Assembly: GCA_034420475.1 (NCBI GenBank) | Contig: DAOULH010000102.1 | Coordinates: forward strand, 1-64,000 | Reading direction: 5' to 3' | Length of the DNA: 64,000 bases | Source: Bin87 sp034420475 | GTDB taxonomy: Bacteria; Chloroflexota; Dehalococcoidia; Lucifugimonadales; UBA3495 | Part shown: piece after piece, positions 23,467-31,607 of the stretch | Numbering within the stretch: the stretch's first letter is position 1 | How the letters are laid out: each line of letters starts with the position of its first letter | Notes under the pieces: generated by a model | Databases searched by the model: none | The model's input: the letters and a program-made list of their open reading frames with translations, nothing else | Told to the model about the DNA's origin: nothing | Made by a program: the position numbers and the translations under genes

Positions 23467-24903
23467 CTACAGCCGGTTGCCCCAGTCAACGTAGCGAGCG
23501 CTTTCCATCGCGCTAATTTGCAGTTCTTGACAGAACCCGGGTCGCTCGGCTCTATAAACCTGGCGCTCTGGTGTTGGACCTGGTGGCCCGTTCTCCAGGG
23601 CCTCCAGCAATACCCTGCCGTCCATCGCTGACGCTTCCGAGTCCAATCCCAGCAGATGCAGAATGGTGGGAGCGAAATCGATGTTGCCAGTTGGCGTCTC
23701 GATGACGGTTTCCCGCTTGAACGACGGCCCGCCGGCCAGCCCGGTGTTGCGCAGTTCGTGTTGGCTGAGGCTGCCGTGCTGACCTTGACCGACCGCGCCT
23801 CCCGTGGCGGGAGCGTAGCCGGCATAACCTGCCGGATTGTCTAGGCTCTGCCAAGGGAAGGACATGAGCAGGTCCGGCGAGCGCGGCCCTTCGCATCCCA
23901 GCAGCGCCAGGGGCAACGTGCCGGCCGGTTGCCCAACGCGCTCAGACGCGAAAAGCGGGCCACACCAGGGTTGTGCAGCCAGCCACGCGGTCAGCCGCTC
24001 GGCCGTTTTCGGATCGCCGTCGTTGACGTACAGCAGCGCCGACCCGCCGTTGGCCGCCACGGCGACACCGCCCGGCTGGTCAATCGTGGCGAACCCGGCG
24101 TCGCGCAGCAGTTGTTCCACGCGCACAACCTGGCTGATGGTGGAGTATCCGTGGTCCGATGCAACGAACACGTCCGTAGTGTCGGCGCGCCCGTTAGCCC
24201 GCAGCCAGTCCATCAGCGCGCCGAACTCGGCATCCGCTTCGGCAAGGGCCTGCGGAGCCCGGCCAAGTCCGACGCCGTCTTCGTGCTGCGTCTTATCCGG
24301 TTCCGACGACCACAGCAGGGCCACCGCCGGGTCGCGTTCGGGCAGTACGAACTCGGTCAGGATGCGTCGCGCGTGCACCAAACGCGCCGTGTTGGGCAAG
24401 TCCTGCGCCGGCCATTCGCGGAACCGTTCCGCCAGTTCAGCGTGGAGCGACCGGGGCAGAGCGAAATCGGGATGAATGGTCGCGCCGCCGGCGGTCGCCG
24501 CATTGGGGTTGTGCACGTAGGCGTTGCCGCTGGTGCCGGTGCCGATGGCGAAGTATTCCATGCCGTGCCGGCCCAACAGGTCGGCCAGCGTCGGAACCAA
24601 CAGCGCATGTCCGGTGGTGTCCACAACCTCCTGCAAAATAGGTTCCAGCGCTGGGATCACGCGGTGTGGATCGAAATCCCGGCAGAGGAAGGTGTTTCCG
24701 GCCAGACCGTGTCGCCCGGGCATACAGCCAGTAACCAGGCTCGAGGCGTTGACCCGTGTCACGGTGGGAAACACCGGATGGTGGTTCGCAAAAGTCACGC
24801 CGCCGTTGGCGAACTTTGACAGGTTTGGCATCAGTTCCGGCGTAATCTGCGCCGGCTGGAGGCCGTCGAACACCACGATCAATACTCTGCGTTGGACTGC
24901 CAT
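23467..24903 (-). CDS. Alkaline-phosphatase-superfamily phosphodiesterase
   Basis: 478 aa from the ATG at 24903, with GAGGAGG upstream. It resembles the nucleotide pyrophosphatase/phosphodiesterase type: metal Asp in LIVVFDGLQP, the nucleophile Thr in FPTVTRVNASSLVTG, then DKTQHEDG and VASDHGYSTI with Asp-His, and a late metal His in QHGSLSQHELRNTGL. These enzymes hydrolyse phosphodiesters or related esters with two zinc ions. No signal peptide is evident, so it may be cytosolic. The downstream end is convergent with the GDYXXLXY gene, 33 bases away. Confidence 0.85.
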   Translation of the reverse strand: MAVQRRVLIVVFDGLQPAQITPELMPNLSKFANGGVTFANHHPVFPTVTRVNASSLVTGCMPGRHGLAGNTFLCRDFDPHRVIPALEPILQEVVDTTGHALLVPTLADLLGRHGMEYFAIGTGTSGNAYVHNPNAATAGGATIHPDFALPRSLHAELAERFREWPAQDLPNTARLVHARRILTEFVLPERDPAVALLWSSEPDKTQHEDGVGLGRAPQALAEADAEFGALMDWLRANGRADTTDVFVASDHGYSTISQVVRVEQLLRDAGFATIDQPGGVAVAANGGSALLYVNDGDPKTAERLTAWLAAQPWCGPLFASERVGQPAGTLPLALLGCEGPRSPDLLMSFPWQSLDNPAGYAGYAPATGGAVGQGQHGSLSQHELRNTGLAGGPSFKRETVIETPTGNIDFAPTILHLLGLDSEASAMDGRVLLEALENGPPGPTPERQVYRAERPGFCQELQISAMESARYVDWGNRL

Positions 24904-24920
24904 CGTGCCTCCTCTCGTGC

Positions 24921-25910
24921 TCAATTTGCCGCCGGCCGGGACCACCCCAGCAATTCGCGGATCACTCGCAGTGATGCTTGAACGTCAACACCCCCGGATT
25001 CGGCCACGCTGATCGGCCCTCCGGTTTCTTCCAGCACCCGGCAGCGGCCCCACAGGGCGCTGTCGTCGGTGGTTGTCGAGTCATCCACCGTCATCGTCAC
25101 CGAGCGAAACTTGATGGCGTGCGGGGTTATCGCCGTTACCAGCGTCAGCGGGTCGTACATATTGAACCGCTCCCGCGTGGGGCCTTGCCGGAACCAGCCG
25201 GCCATCAACTGTTCGGCCATGATGCCGGCCGGGGAGGACGGGCGCGCGCTTTCGACATCCGCCCGAGTCAGGAAGACCTGTCGGCACGGGGCCATGTCGA
25301 TGAGCGTTAGGGGGATGCCCGATTCCATCACCAGACGAGCGGCCGTGGGATCGCTGTAGAAGTTGAACTCGGCGTGGGGCGTGATATTGCCGGGAGTGTC
25401 CACCGCCCCGCCCATGACCAGCAGGCGCTTGGCCAGCGGCAAAACCGTGGGGCGATCCCGGTGCAGCCGGGCCAGGTTGGTCAGGGGGCCAAGAGCGATG
25501 ACGGTGACGGCGCCCGGATTCGCCCGCAGAGTTTCGGACAGGAACTGCACGGCGTCCGTATCGCATGTGCGCGACGCCGGTGGCGGCAGCGGGTGAGTAA
25601 GGCCCTCTGCGGAGTGGACATCACGGGCGTAGGCGTACCGGCCGCGTACCGGCCGAGTAGCGCCGCGGGCGACCGGAATATCGGCGCGGCCGACGGCTTC
25701 GAGAATTGCCAGCGCGTTTCGGGTTGCCGGCCCTATCGGGACGTTGCCCGCCGTCGTGGTCAGGCCGACGACATCAATCTGCGGGCACGAGAGCGCCATC
25801 AGCAGGGCGATGGCATCATCAACCCCGGGATCGGTATCGATCACTACTTGATCCGGAACTATCGGATCCGGAACTGCCGGGTCCGGAACTATGGTATGCG
25901 GTGACGGCAT
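24921..25910 (-). CDS. Nucleoside hydrolase (inosine/uridine-preferring type)
   Basis: 329 aa. The calcium-binding signature DTDPGVDDA is at residues 25-33. Later landmarks TTTAGNVP, VIALGPLTNLA, MGGAVDTPGN and AEFNFYSDPTAA follow the family order. It cleaves the N-glycosidic bond of ribonucleosides to base plus ribose, for salvage. Residues 9-21 are a repeated VPDP/VPDQ tract encoded by three 15-bp units (25850-25894), outside the conserved fold; the real start could be a codon inside or after it. It is 17 bases from the phosphodiesterase gene, in one transcription unit. Confidence 0.9.
   Translation of the reverse strand: MPSPHTIVPDPAVPDPIVPDQVVIDTDPGVDDAIALLMALSCPQIDVVGLTTTAGNVPIGPATRNALAILEAVGRADIPVARGATRPVRGRYAYARDVHSAEGLTHPLPPPASRTCDTDAVQFLSETLRANPGAVTVIALGPLTNLARLHRDRPTVLPLAKRLLVMGGAVDTPGNITPHAEFNFYSDPTAARLVMESGIPLTLIDMAPCRQVFLTRADVESARPSSPAGIMAEQLMAGWFRQGPTRERFNMYDPLTLVTAITPHAIKFRSVTMTVDDSTTTDDSALWGRCRVLEETGGPISVAESGGVDVQASLRVIRELLGWSRPAAN
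25850..25894 (-). repeat. Three 15-bp tandem units inside coding sequence
   Basis: GATCCGGAACTATCG, GATCCGGAACTGCCG and GGTCCGGAACTATGG follow each other directly. They encode the repeating Pro-Asp-x-Val-x tract at the N-terminus of the nucleoside hydrolase. The unit length is a multiple of three, so changes in copy number keep the frame. Confidence 0.8.
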
Positions 25911-25914
25911 GACT

Positions 25915-26955
25915 TCAGGCCGGTTCCAGGAGGACAGAATGGCAGTACGCGCGGACGGCGCGCGCGGATGAATACTTGAACCGGAAGCCGGCGGATTGTT
26001 TGAATTTGGCGGAGCTCACTATCAGCGGATGCTTCGATAACTGCCTTCCCATCGAGTTGAACGACCGGCCGGGTCCGGCGTGTCGGGGCAGCCCCGGAAC
26101 CCGGCACCATTCCAGGATGTCCAATGAATCTACCACCCCGTCGCCGGCCACGTTGAACACTCCGTCCAGTCGCTGCCTGATCACCCGTTCTATCGCTCGC
26201 GCGAGGTCATGTTGATGCAGGAACTGGAGGGGAAAGCTGCGCTTCCGGTTGGCGGTAACGGCCGGCAGCAACAGCTCTTCAGCCGCGGGGCTCGCGTGAT
26301 TGGCGCTGACTGACATCGCGGTGCGCAACACGGCGACCTTCATTTCTGCATCGGCGTCGCCGCCCGCGCCCATTGATGTCCCGTCGTCCTCCGCAGCGGG
26401 CAAGGTTGGCTCGGATTCGGCGAGGTAACGGTGTTGGCGGTTGGGATTTGTGGAGGTTCGTTCCGTGATGGGTATGGGGTTGTCGGCATTTGCGCCGTAC
26501 ACACGAACGTCCGACAGGTAGATGAACTGGCGCACTCCGGCAATGCGGGCCGCGCGGAGCCACAGTTGCGCGTCGGCGCAGAATTGCTCGGGGTTGGGGC
26601 CGTCGTAGTAGCTCCCGACGTGGATCAGCGCATCGACTCCTTCCAGCTGCAACACGTCCGGGATGTCGGCGATGGTCAGCTCGTGCCCCTCCAGGAACAT
26701 ATCCCAAGCCTTCTGCTGCATGAAGTCCGGAATGTCGGACATGGTGAGGATGCCGCCCACGCGATTTTGGGCCAGGCGGTAGGTGGAGATTCGTTCCACG
26801 GGCCAGCGCAGGGGCCTCTCTGCGATTGCCACCAGCCAGGAGTCGGGTCGTTCCTTCTCCAGGTATAGCAACAGCTGCGCCCCGAAGCTGGATGCAGCGC
26901 CCACCACGCCGATGACGTGGGAAAACTCGCGCGGGGTTCCGGGTTCGGTGGTCAT
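25915..26955 (-). CDS. NAD-dependent epimerase/dehydratase family protein
   Basis: 346 aa Rossmann protein of the extended-SDR type. The N-terminal nucleotide loop is IGVVGAASSFGAQLL (about 15-29), a variant of GxxGxxG. ALIHVGSYYDGP, FIYLSDVRVYGAN and a late GVFNVAGDGVVDSLDILE match epimerase fold blocks. The active-site YxxxK is not clear (RYLAESE occupies the region), so catalysis is uncertain. It lies 4 bases from the nucleoside hydrolase gene; related proteins are annotated as sugar-nucleotide epimerases, but substrate is unknown here. Confidence 0.75.
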   Translation of the reverse strand: MTTEPGTPREFSHVIGVVGAASSFGAQLLLYLEKERPDSWLVAIAERPLRWPVERISTYRLAQNRVGGILTMSDIPDFMQQKAWDMFLEGHELTIADIPDVLQLEGVDALIHVGSYYDGPNPEQFCADAQLWLRAARIAGVRQFIYLSDVRVYGANADNPIPITERTSTNPNRQHRYLAESEPTLPAAEDDGTSMGAGGDADAEMKVAVLRTAMSVSANHASPAAEELLLPAVTANRKRSFPLQFLHQHDLARAIERVIRQRLDGVFNVAGDGVVDSLDILEWCRVPGLPRHAGPGRSFNSMGRQLSKHPLIVSSAKFKQSAGFRFKYSSARAVRAYCHSVLLEPA

Positions 26956-27016
26956 TGGTCAACGCATCCGGATTGGCGGTTTAGCGGTAGTATCGTGCTC
27001 TGGATCGCGTTCCCAC

Positions 27017-27140
27017 GGCGACTTCCGGCACGCCGATGAGATTGCCACGCTGCGCTCGCAATGACAAGTTGAAGCAAAGGCGACTTCCGGCACGCCGATG
27101 AGATTGCCGCGCTGCGCTCGCAATGACAAGTTGAAGCAAA
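27017..27140. repeat. 62-bp unit in tandem (x2), CATTGCGAG-type
   Basis: Two 62-bp units (27017-27078 and 27079-27140) differ by one base visible in GCCACGC versus GCCGCGC. Each contains GAGATTGCCxCGCTGCGCTCGCAATGACA, spelled here in part, the right half of the dispersed CATTGCGAG element found at three other places. Confidence 0.85.
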
Positions 27141-27144
27141 GCGG

Positions 27145-27807
27145 TTAACGACCTTCGCGGAACATCTGCATCTCCGTGGCGATGGCGTCTTCGGGCAGGG
27201 GCGATGCGGCGCGCGGGCCGAAGTTGCGGGCCAGCACGAAGATCTGCGCCAGCCGCTCCACCAGGTCGCAGACTTCCAAAGCCTCCCAGATGTCCGGCCC
27301 GACGCCCACGGCGCCGTGGTTGCGCAGCAGGGCGGCGTTGCGGTCGCCCAGCGCGGCGTAGGCTTGCTCGGCCAGTTCCTGGGTTCCGGGAAAGGCGTAC
27401 TTGCTGACCTTGATCGGACCGCCGATGGTCATCAGCATTTCGTCGATCAAAGGCGGAATGTCCCGCCCGATGACCGCGGCCACCGACGCGTAAATGGAGT
27501 GAGTGTGCGCCACCGCCTGGACGTCCGGCCGCTGACGGTAGATCTCGAGGTGCAGAAGAGTCTCCGACGACGGCGGCATTGGAGCCGGAGACACCGGCTC
27601 GCCGTTCAGGTTCACCACCACCAGCTCATCGGGCTGCAGCCGGTAGTAGGGATGATGCGTGGGCGTCACCAGCAGCAGGCTGTCGTCTCCCGATCCCGTC
27701 AGGCGCAGGCTGGTGTTCCCGGAATACGCGCCCACCAGACCGCGCCGATACATCTCACGGGTGGCCTCGGTGAGGTTGGCGCGCTGTTCAGACCATTGGT
27801 CGGACAC
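27145..27807 (-). CDS. Class II aldolase/adducin-family protein
   Basis: 220 aa from a GTG at 27807 with GGAGGAG upstream; it overlaps the end of hpnE by 20 bases. The zinc site is AHTHSIYAS near residue 118 with a later His in LLRNHGAVGVG; the N-terminal REMYRRGLVGAYSGNTSLR is the family's phosphate-binding start. Family members cleave sugar phosphates such as fuculose-1-phosphate or act as dehydratases. It is the last gene of the hopanoid operon, where no sugar-phosphate step is known, so its presence there may be incidental or linked to side-chain pentose. Confidence 0.85.
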   Translation of the reverse strand: MSDQWSEQRANLTEATREMYRRGLVGAYSGNTSLRLTGSGDDSLLLVTPTHHPYYRLQPDELVVVNLNGEPVSPAPMPPSSETLLHLEIYRQRPDVQAVAHTHSIYASVAAVIGRDIPPLIDEMLMTIGGPIKVSKYAFPGTQELAEQAYAALGDRNAALLRNHGAVGVGPDIWEALEVCDLVERLAQIFVLARNFGPRAASPLPEDAIATEMQMFREGR

Positions 27808-29224
27808 TCTGCTCCTCCATGTTGCCTGCGGCGTCAAAACGCGACATAACCGCTGCAGCGGCATTATATCCGCTGATGATTGCGCTCTCCATAGTCGAAG
27901 GCCATCCGGTGTCGGTCCATTCCCCGGCCAGAAAGAGATTTGGCGATGCAGTGACCGGGCCGGGTCGGAATTGCTGCGCGCCGGGAGTGCACCGGAAAGT
28001 GGAGTTGCGCTGCTTCACCACCGTCGATTTCACGAGCTGAGCCTGGCGGGCTTTGGGGAACGCGGCGCGCATCTCGGCGGCAATGCTGTTCATCAGGTCC
28101 GGTCGCGGCAGGTCGATGTGTTCCCAGGCGGCGCTGATGGACACCGTCAACGACTGGCCGTCGGGCGACCGGTCACCGCCTCGGATCAGCGAACCGTTGA
28201 ACACCCATTGCAAGGGGTTGTCGAGAAAGTAGCAGAAATCCCGCTCCATCACCGGGCGGTCGTACTCAAGATGGACGTTGACGATGGGCGAAGTTTGCAA
28301 GCCGGTCAGCGAAGCGAACGGGGCTTTCTCCGCCAGATGGTCCGGGATCAAGCGGGGCAGTACCCAGAAGGGCACCGCACTCACGTAGGCGTCGGCGGCG
28401 AAAATACTATCCTTCCCCGCCGCGACGCGCTGCACCGTCCCGTTGGCATCCGCCGCGATGGCATGAACCGGACAGCCGAGCAGCGTGCGCACGCCCAGTT
28501 GGTGCAGGTAGGCTTCGCTCGGCGCGCCTACCGCCGGCCCCAGGGGCGCTTTGGGATACCCGATGTTGATCTCGCGCCGCCCCTTCAAAAGACCGTCCTG
28601 GGCGATCATCAATCCCATCGCCGCGCTGACGTCGCGAATGTTGTCGTTGAGCGTCCCCTCGATGATCACGTTCCAAAGGTTGTAGATGCAGCGTTCGGAC
28701 TGGCCGTGGGCCCTCAGCCAGTCGTAAAACGAGGTTGTTTGCATCGCCGGCGCGGTCCGGTCGGCCCGCATGGCGGCGATTACCCCGCGGATGGCGCGCA
28801 ACTTGTCGCCCAGGCTCAGGTGGCGGTAGGTGATGAAAGCGGCCAGCAGGTGGGCCGGGGCAGGGCCGCCGAGTCCGTAGAGTTTGCCCCCGCGCCCGGC
28901 GCGGTCATAGACATCGACGTTCAACCGGGGCTGTAAATGCCACCGGTCGCCGACCCCGATACACTCGAGGAAGTCAATGAGGTTGCGACACGCGCCCACA
29001 AAGACGTGCTGCCCGTTGTCCAGCTCGCGCCCGCTTTCCGGATCGACGAACGAAAAGGCTCGACCTCCCAGGGAGTTGCGAGCTTCGAGGAGCGTCACCT
29101 GCCAACCGGACTCGGCGAGCCTGGCGGCCGCGGCAATGCCCGACAGTCCGCCGCCAAGCACCAGCGCCGATGGCTGGGCATCGCTGCGGTCGCCGGTCAC
29201 TTCATCAAAGGGCCGGTGAGCCAT
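27788..29224 (-). CDS. hpnE: Hydroxysqualene dehydroxylase HpnE
   Basis: 478 aa FAD-dependent amine-oxidase/desaturase-type protein. The dinucleotide motif is VLGGGLSGIAAAARLAESG at about residues 22-40; DNGQHVFVGACRNLIDFL and a C-terminal FLAGEWTDTGWPSTMESAI are the family's characteristic blocks. HpnE reduces hydroxysqualene to squalene, last step of the three-enzyme HpnCDE route. It overlaps hpnD by 28 bases and the aldolase gene by 20, so it is part of the operon. Cytosolic or membrane-associated. Confidence 0.92.
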   Translation of the reverse strand: MAHRPFDEVTGDRSDAQPSALVLGGGLSGIAAAARLAESGWQVTLLEARNSLGGRAFSFVDPESGRELDNGQHVFVGACRNLIDFLECIGVGDRWHLQPRLNVDVYDRAGRGGKLYGLGGPAPAHLLAAFITYRHLSLGDKLRAIRGVIAAMRADRTAPAMQTTSFYDWLRAHGQSERCIYNLWNVIIEGTLNDNIRDVSAAMGLMIAQDGLLKGRREINIGYPKAPLGPAVGAPSEAYLHQLGVRTLLGCPVHAIAADANGTVQRVAAGKDSIFAADAYVSAVPFWVLPRLIPDHLAEKAPFASLTGLQTSPIVNVHLEYDRPVMERDFCYFLDNPLQWVFNGSLIRGGDRSPDGQSLTVSISAAWEHIDLPRPDLMNSIAAEMRAAFPKARQAQLVKSTVVKQRNSTFRCTPGAQQFRPGPVTASPNLFLAGEWTDTGWPSTMESAIISGYNAAAAVMSRFDAAGNMEEQSVRPMV

Positions 29225-30093
29225 GCCCTGGCCATCAACCCCAGCTTGGCGCCTTTACTCAAGCTGATGCGCTCTTGAAACACGTCGTATCCGGCGGCTT
29301 CGATCTTGTTGAGCACTCCGCCGTAGATGAGACCCAGAGCGGCCGGACAGGCGCGGGATCTTGGCGAGAGGTAGGGCAGCAACCGCCGACCGCTGGCGAA
29401 GTACTCCCGGGCGCGGTCGATCTGGAATTGCATCAGGTTGGCGAAACCGTCGGTCACCGCACGATTTTCCAAGTCGGCTTCGGTTACTCCAAACCGTTCC
29501 AGCTCGTCCTGAGGCAAATAGACCCGACCGAACTCCCAGTCCTCAAGCACGTCCCGGCAGATGTTGGTCAGCTGCATGGCCAGCCCCAGGTCAATGGCGT
29601 GCCGGCGGGCCTCTTCGCCGCCGCGAAAGCCGAAGATGTGGATGCAAATCAGGCCGACCGCGGAAGCCACCTGGTAGCAATAAGCGCGCAATTCCTCGAA
29701 ATTGGCGTACCTGGTCTTGACCAGGTCGGATTCTACTCCGCTCAGGACTTCCTGGAAGTATTCCTGGGGGATGTCGTAGGTTGCCGCCACGTCGGCCAGC
29801 CCGATGAACAGCGGTTGGCTGGCGGCGCCGGCGTAGGCTTCGGCCAGCATGCCGCGCAGGTACTCGATGCGTTGCGGCTTCTCAGCGTGGGTTCCTTCGG
29901 CGTCGACCGAGTCGTCGCAATACCGGCAGAAGGTGTAAGCGACGTAGATGGCCCGCCGCTGCCGGGCCGGCAGCGTCAGGAAGGCGAAATAAAAGTTGCG
30001 GGCCTCGCGCCGGGTTACCCGGCGACATTCCTCATAGGCCGCCGCCAAGGCCTCGGGCGACGGTGAGGATGCCGTGGACAACGGGGCAGTCAT
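29197..30093 (-). CDS. hpnD: Presqualene diphosphate synthase HpnD
   Basis: 298 aa trans-isoprenyl synthase of the squalene/phytoene type. The first aspartate-rich motif is YCDDSVD at residues 59-64; the second is NICRDVLEDWEFGRVYLP. It condenses two farnesyl diphosphates to presqualene diphosphate. Neighbouring HpnC and HpnE make the assignment specific; phytoene synthase is an alternative but no carotenoid genes are nearby. GAGG lies about 9 bases before the ATG, overlapping the end region of hpnC. Confidence 0.92.
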   Translation of the reverse strand: MTAPLSTASSPSPEALAAAYEECRRVTRREARNFYFAFLTLPARQRRAIYVAYTFCRYCDDSVDAEGTHAEKPQRIEYLRGMLAEAYAGAASQPLFIGLADVAATYDIPQEYFQEVLSGVESDLVKTRYANFEELRAYCYQVASAVGLICIHIFGFRGGEEARRHAIDLGLAMQLTNICRDVLEDWEFGRVYLPQDELERFGVTEADLENRAVTDGFANLMQFQIDRAREYFASGRRLLPYLSPRSRACPAALGLIYGGVLNKIEAAGYDVFQERISLSKGAKLGLMARAWLTGPLMK

Positions 30094-30103
30094 GGGGCTT
30101 GCC

Positions 30104-31102
30104 TCAGGACTTGGGCAATCCGTACCCGGCGCCCAACTTGCTGCCCAACCAGACGGACGCCAACAACCACGCTTTCTGCCGTTTCGACAATGCGGGCCGG
30201 CGGCTCAGGACGTCGTACCCCTGCCGGCGTATGGCGTGGAGGACGGCCGCGCCGCCCCGGGTGAAGAGGGCTACCGGCAGTTGGGCGCGACGGTCCAACG
30301 ACGCAACCAGAGGCGCGCCCTGTTGGAACATTCGCATGGCGATGTCGCATTCGTACCGCAGCAACGAGCGGAACCCGTCGGTCGCTGTGCCGCTGGCGAT
30401 GTCGCTCTCGGTGACGCCGAACCGTTTCATGTCGGTTTGAGGGAGGTAGATGCGGCCGCGGTCCTGATAGTCGCGGCTGACGTCCTGCCAGAAATTGGTG
30501 AGCTGGAGGGCGGTGCAGGTGTGGTCGGCGAGGATCTGCCGCCAGCGGTCGGCGTACCCGAACAGGTACAGGTACAGGTGTCCGACCGGGTTTGCGGAAT
30601 GGCGGCAGTATTCCACCAGGTCGTCGAGCGTCTCGAAACGCCCGGATCCTTGATCCATCAAGTTGGCGCGGATCAGGAGTTGGAACGGCTCCCTGGGGAT
30701 GTTGAACGAGGCGACGGTGTGCTGGACCGCGATGGATATGGGGTGCGTGGGTTGACCGGAATAGATCGCCTCCAGCTCGTCTTCCCACCATGCCAGTTGG
30801 CCGCGGCGGTGGGCGGCGATGGCGTGGTCGAGTTTACCGTTATCAACGGCCGTTGCCATCGGTTCCGACGGCAGGGATTCGTCGCCCAGATCGTCCACCA
30901 TCCGGCACCAGGCGTAGATTGCATAGACGTGCGGCAGTTTTTGCCTGGGCGTGATCCAGCCGCCGACGTTGAAATTCTCGTAGTGGCTGCGGGCCAGCGT
31001 TGCGCAGTACCGGTACGCCTCGGCCAGCGTCACCGGCTCTGCGGATGCGACAGCGCCGGCCTCTTCATTGGAGGGGTTTCGCGCTTCAACTGCGGCTGAC
31101 AT
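30104..31102 (-). CDS. hpnC: Hydroxysqualene synthase HpnC
   Basis: 332 aa from the ATG at 31102; the frame is open further upstream into the yjbQ gene, but residues there do not resemble the family. First acidic motif is YAWCRMVDDLGDE, second is LQLTNFWQDVSRDYQDRGR, both with intact aspartates. HpnC converts presqualene diphosphate to hydroxysqualene. Ten bases separate it from hpnD. No strong Shine-Dalgarno at the chosen start, so translation may depend on upstream reading. Confidence 0.9.
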   Translation of the reverse strand: MSAAVEARNPSNEEAGAVASAEPVTLAEAYRYCATLARSHYENFNVGGWITPRQKLPHVYAIYAWCRMVDDLGDESLPSEPMATAVDNGKLDHAIAAHRRGQLAWWEDELEAIYSGQPTHPISIAVQHTVASFNIPREPFQLLIRANLMDQGSGRFETLDDLVEYCRHSANPVGHLYLYLFGYADRWRQILADHTCTALQLTNFWQDVSRDYQDRGRIYLPQTDMKRFGVTESDIASGTATDGFRSLLRYECDIAMRMFQQGAPLVASLDRRAQLPVALFTRGGAAVLHAIRRQGYDVLSRRPALSKRQKAWLLASVWLGSKLGAGYGLPKS

Positions 31103-31125
31103 ATTGCTCGATGTCCGGAGCGCGC

Positions 31126-31569
31126 CTACTCGCCCACGATCTGGACCATTACCTCGCGTGGCCGCGGGTGGTCCAGTTCGATGAAGAAAATGCTCTGCCA
31201 CTGACCGAAGGGCATCTTCCCGTCGATGAGCGGAATGGTTTCACTGGACCCCAGCATCAAATGCTGCAGGTGCGCGTGACCGTTGGGAGATTCTTCCTCG
31301 GTCATGTTGACGGTGCGCACCGAGAAATCGTTGTGCCGGTATTCCCCGAAACGGGGGCACATCTTCTCCAGGAACCGCGTCATGTCCTCAATCAACAAGG
31401 GTTCGTTCTCGTTGATGATCACGGCGGCGGTGGTGTGACGGGAGTACACCACGACGAACCCGTTGCTGACGCAGGCCTTCCCAACGCAACCCTTCACCCA
31501 GTCGGTGATATCGATGAATTCGGGCGCGCCGGTGGTGTCGACTTTCAGGGAAAAATGTTCGGTTTTCAT
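31126..31569 (-). CDS. yjbQ: YjbQ (UPF0047) family protein
   Basis: 147 aa (ATG at 31569; a GTG at 31578 is possible). The family signature HTTAAVIINENEP and the later NGHAHLQHLMLGSS and GQWQSIFFIELDHPR, with conserved histidines for a metal site, are present. Homologues have thiamine-phosphate synthase activity in vitro but true roles are unclear. It sits between shc and hpnC inside the hopanoid operon, 24 bases from hpnC, which is not its usual place. Confidence 0.9.
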   Translation of the reverse strand: MKTEHFSLKVDTTGAPEFIDITDWVKGCVGKACVSNGFVVVYSRHTTAAVIINENEPLLIEDMTRFLEKMCPRFGEYRHNDFSVRTVNMTEEESPNGHAHLQHLMLGSSETIPLIDGKMPFGQWQSIFFIELDHPRPREVMVQIVGE

Positions 31570-31607
31570 GAGCTGCACTCTGTGGGGGAGTGGGATGAAC
31601 GCAACAC

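Noticed and set aside
29197..30093. Phytoene synthase (crtB) instead of hpnD
   Set aside because: The gene sits between hpnC and hpnE, and no carotenoid desaturase or cyclase is nearby.
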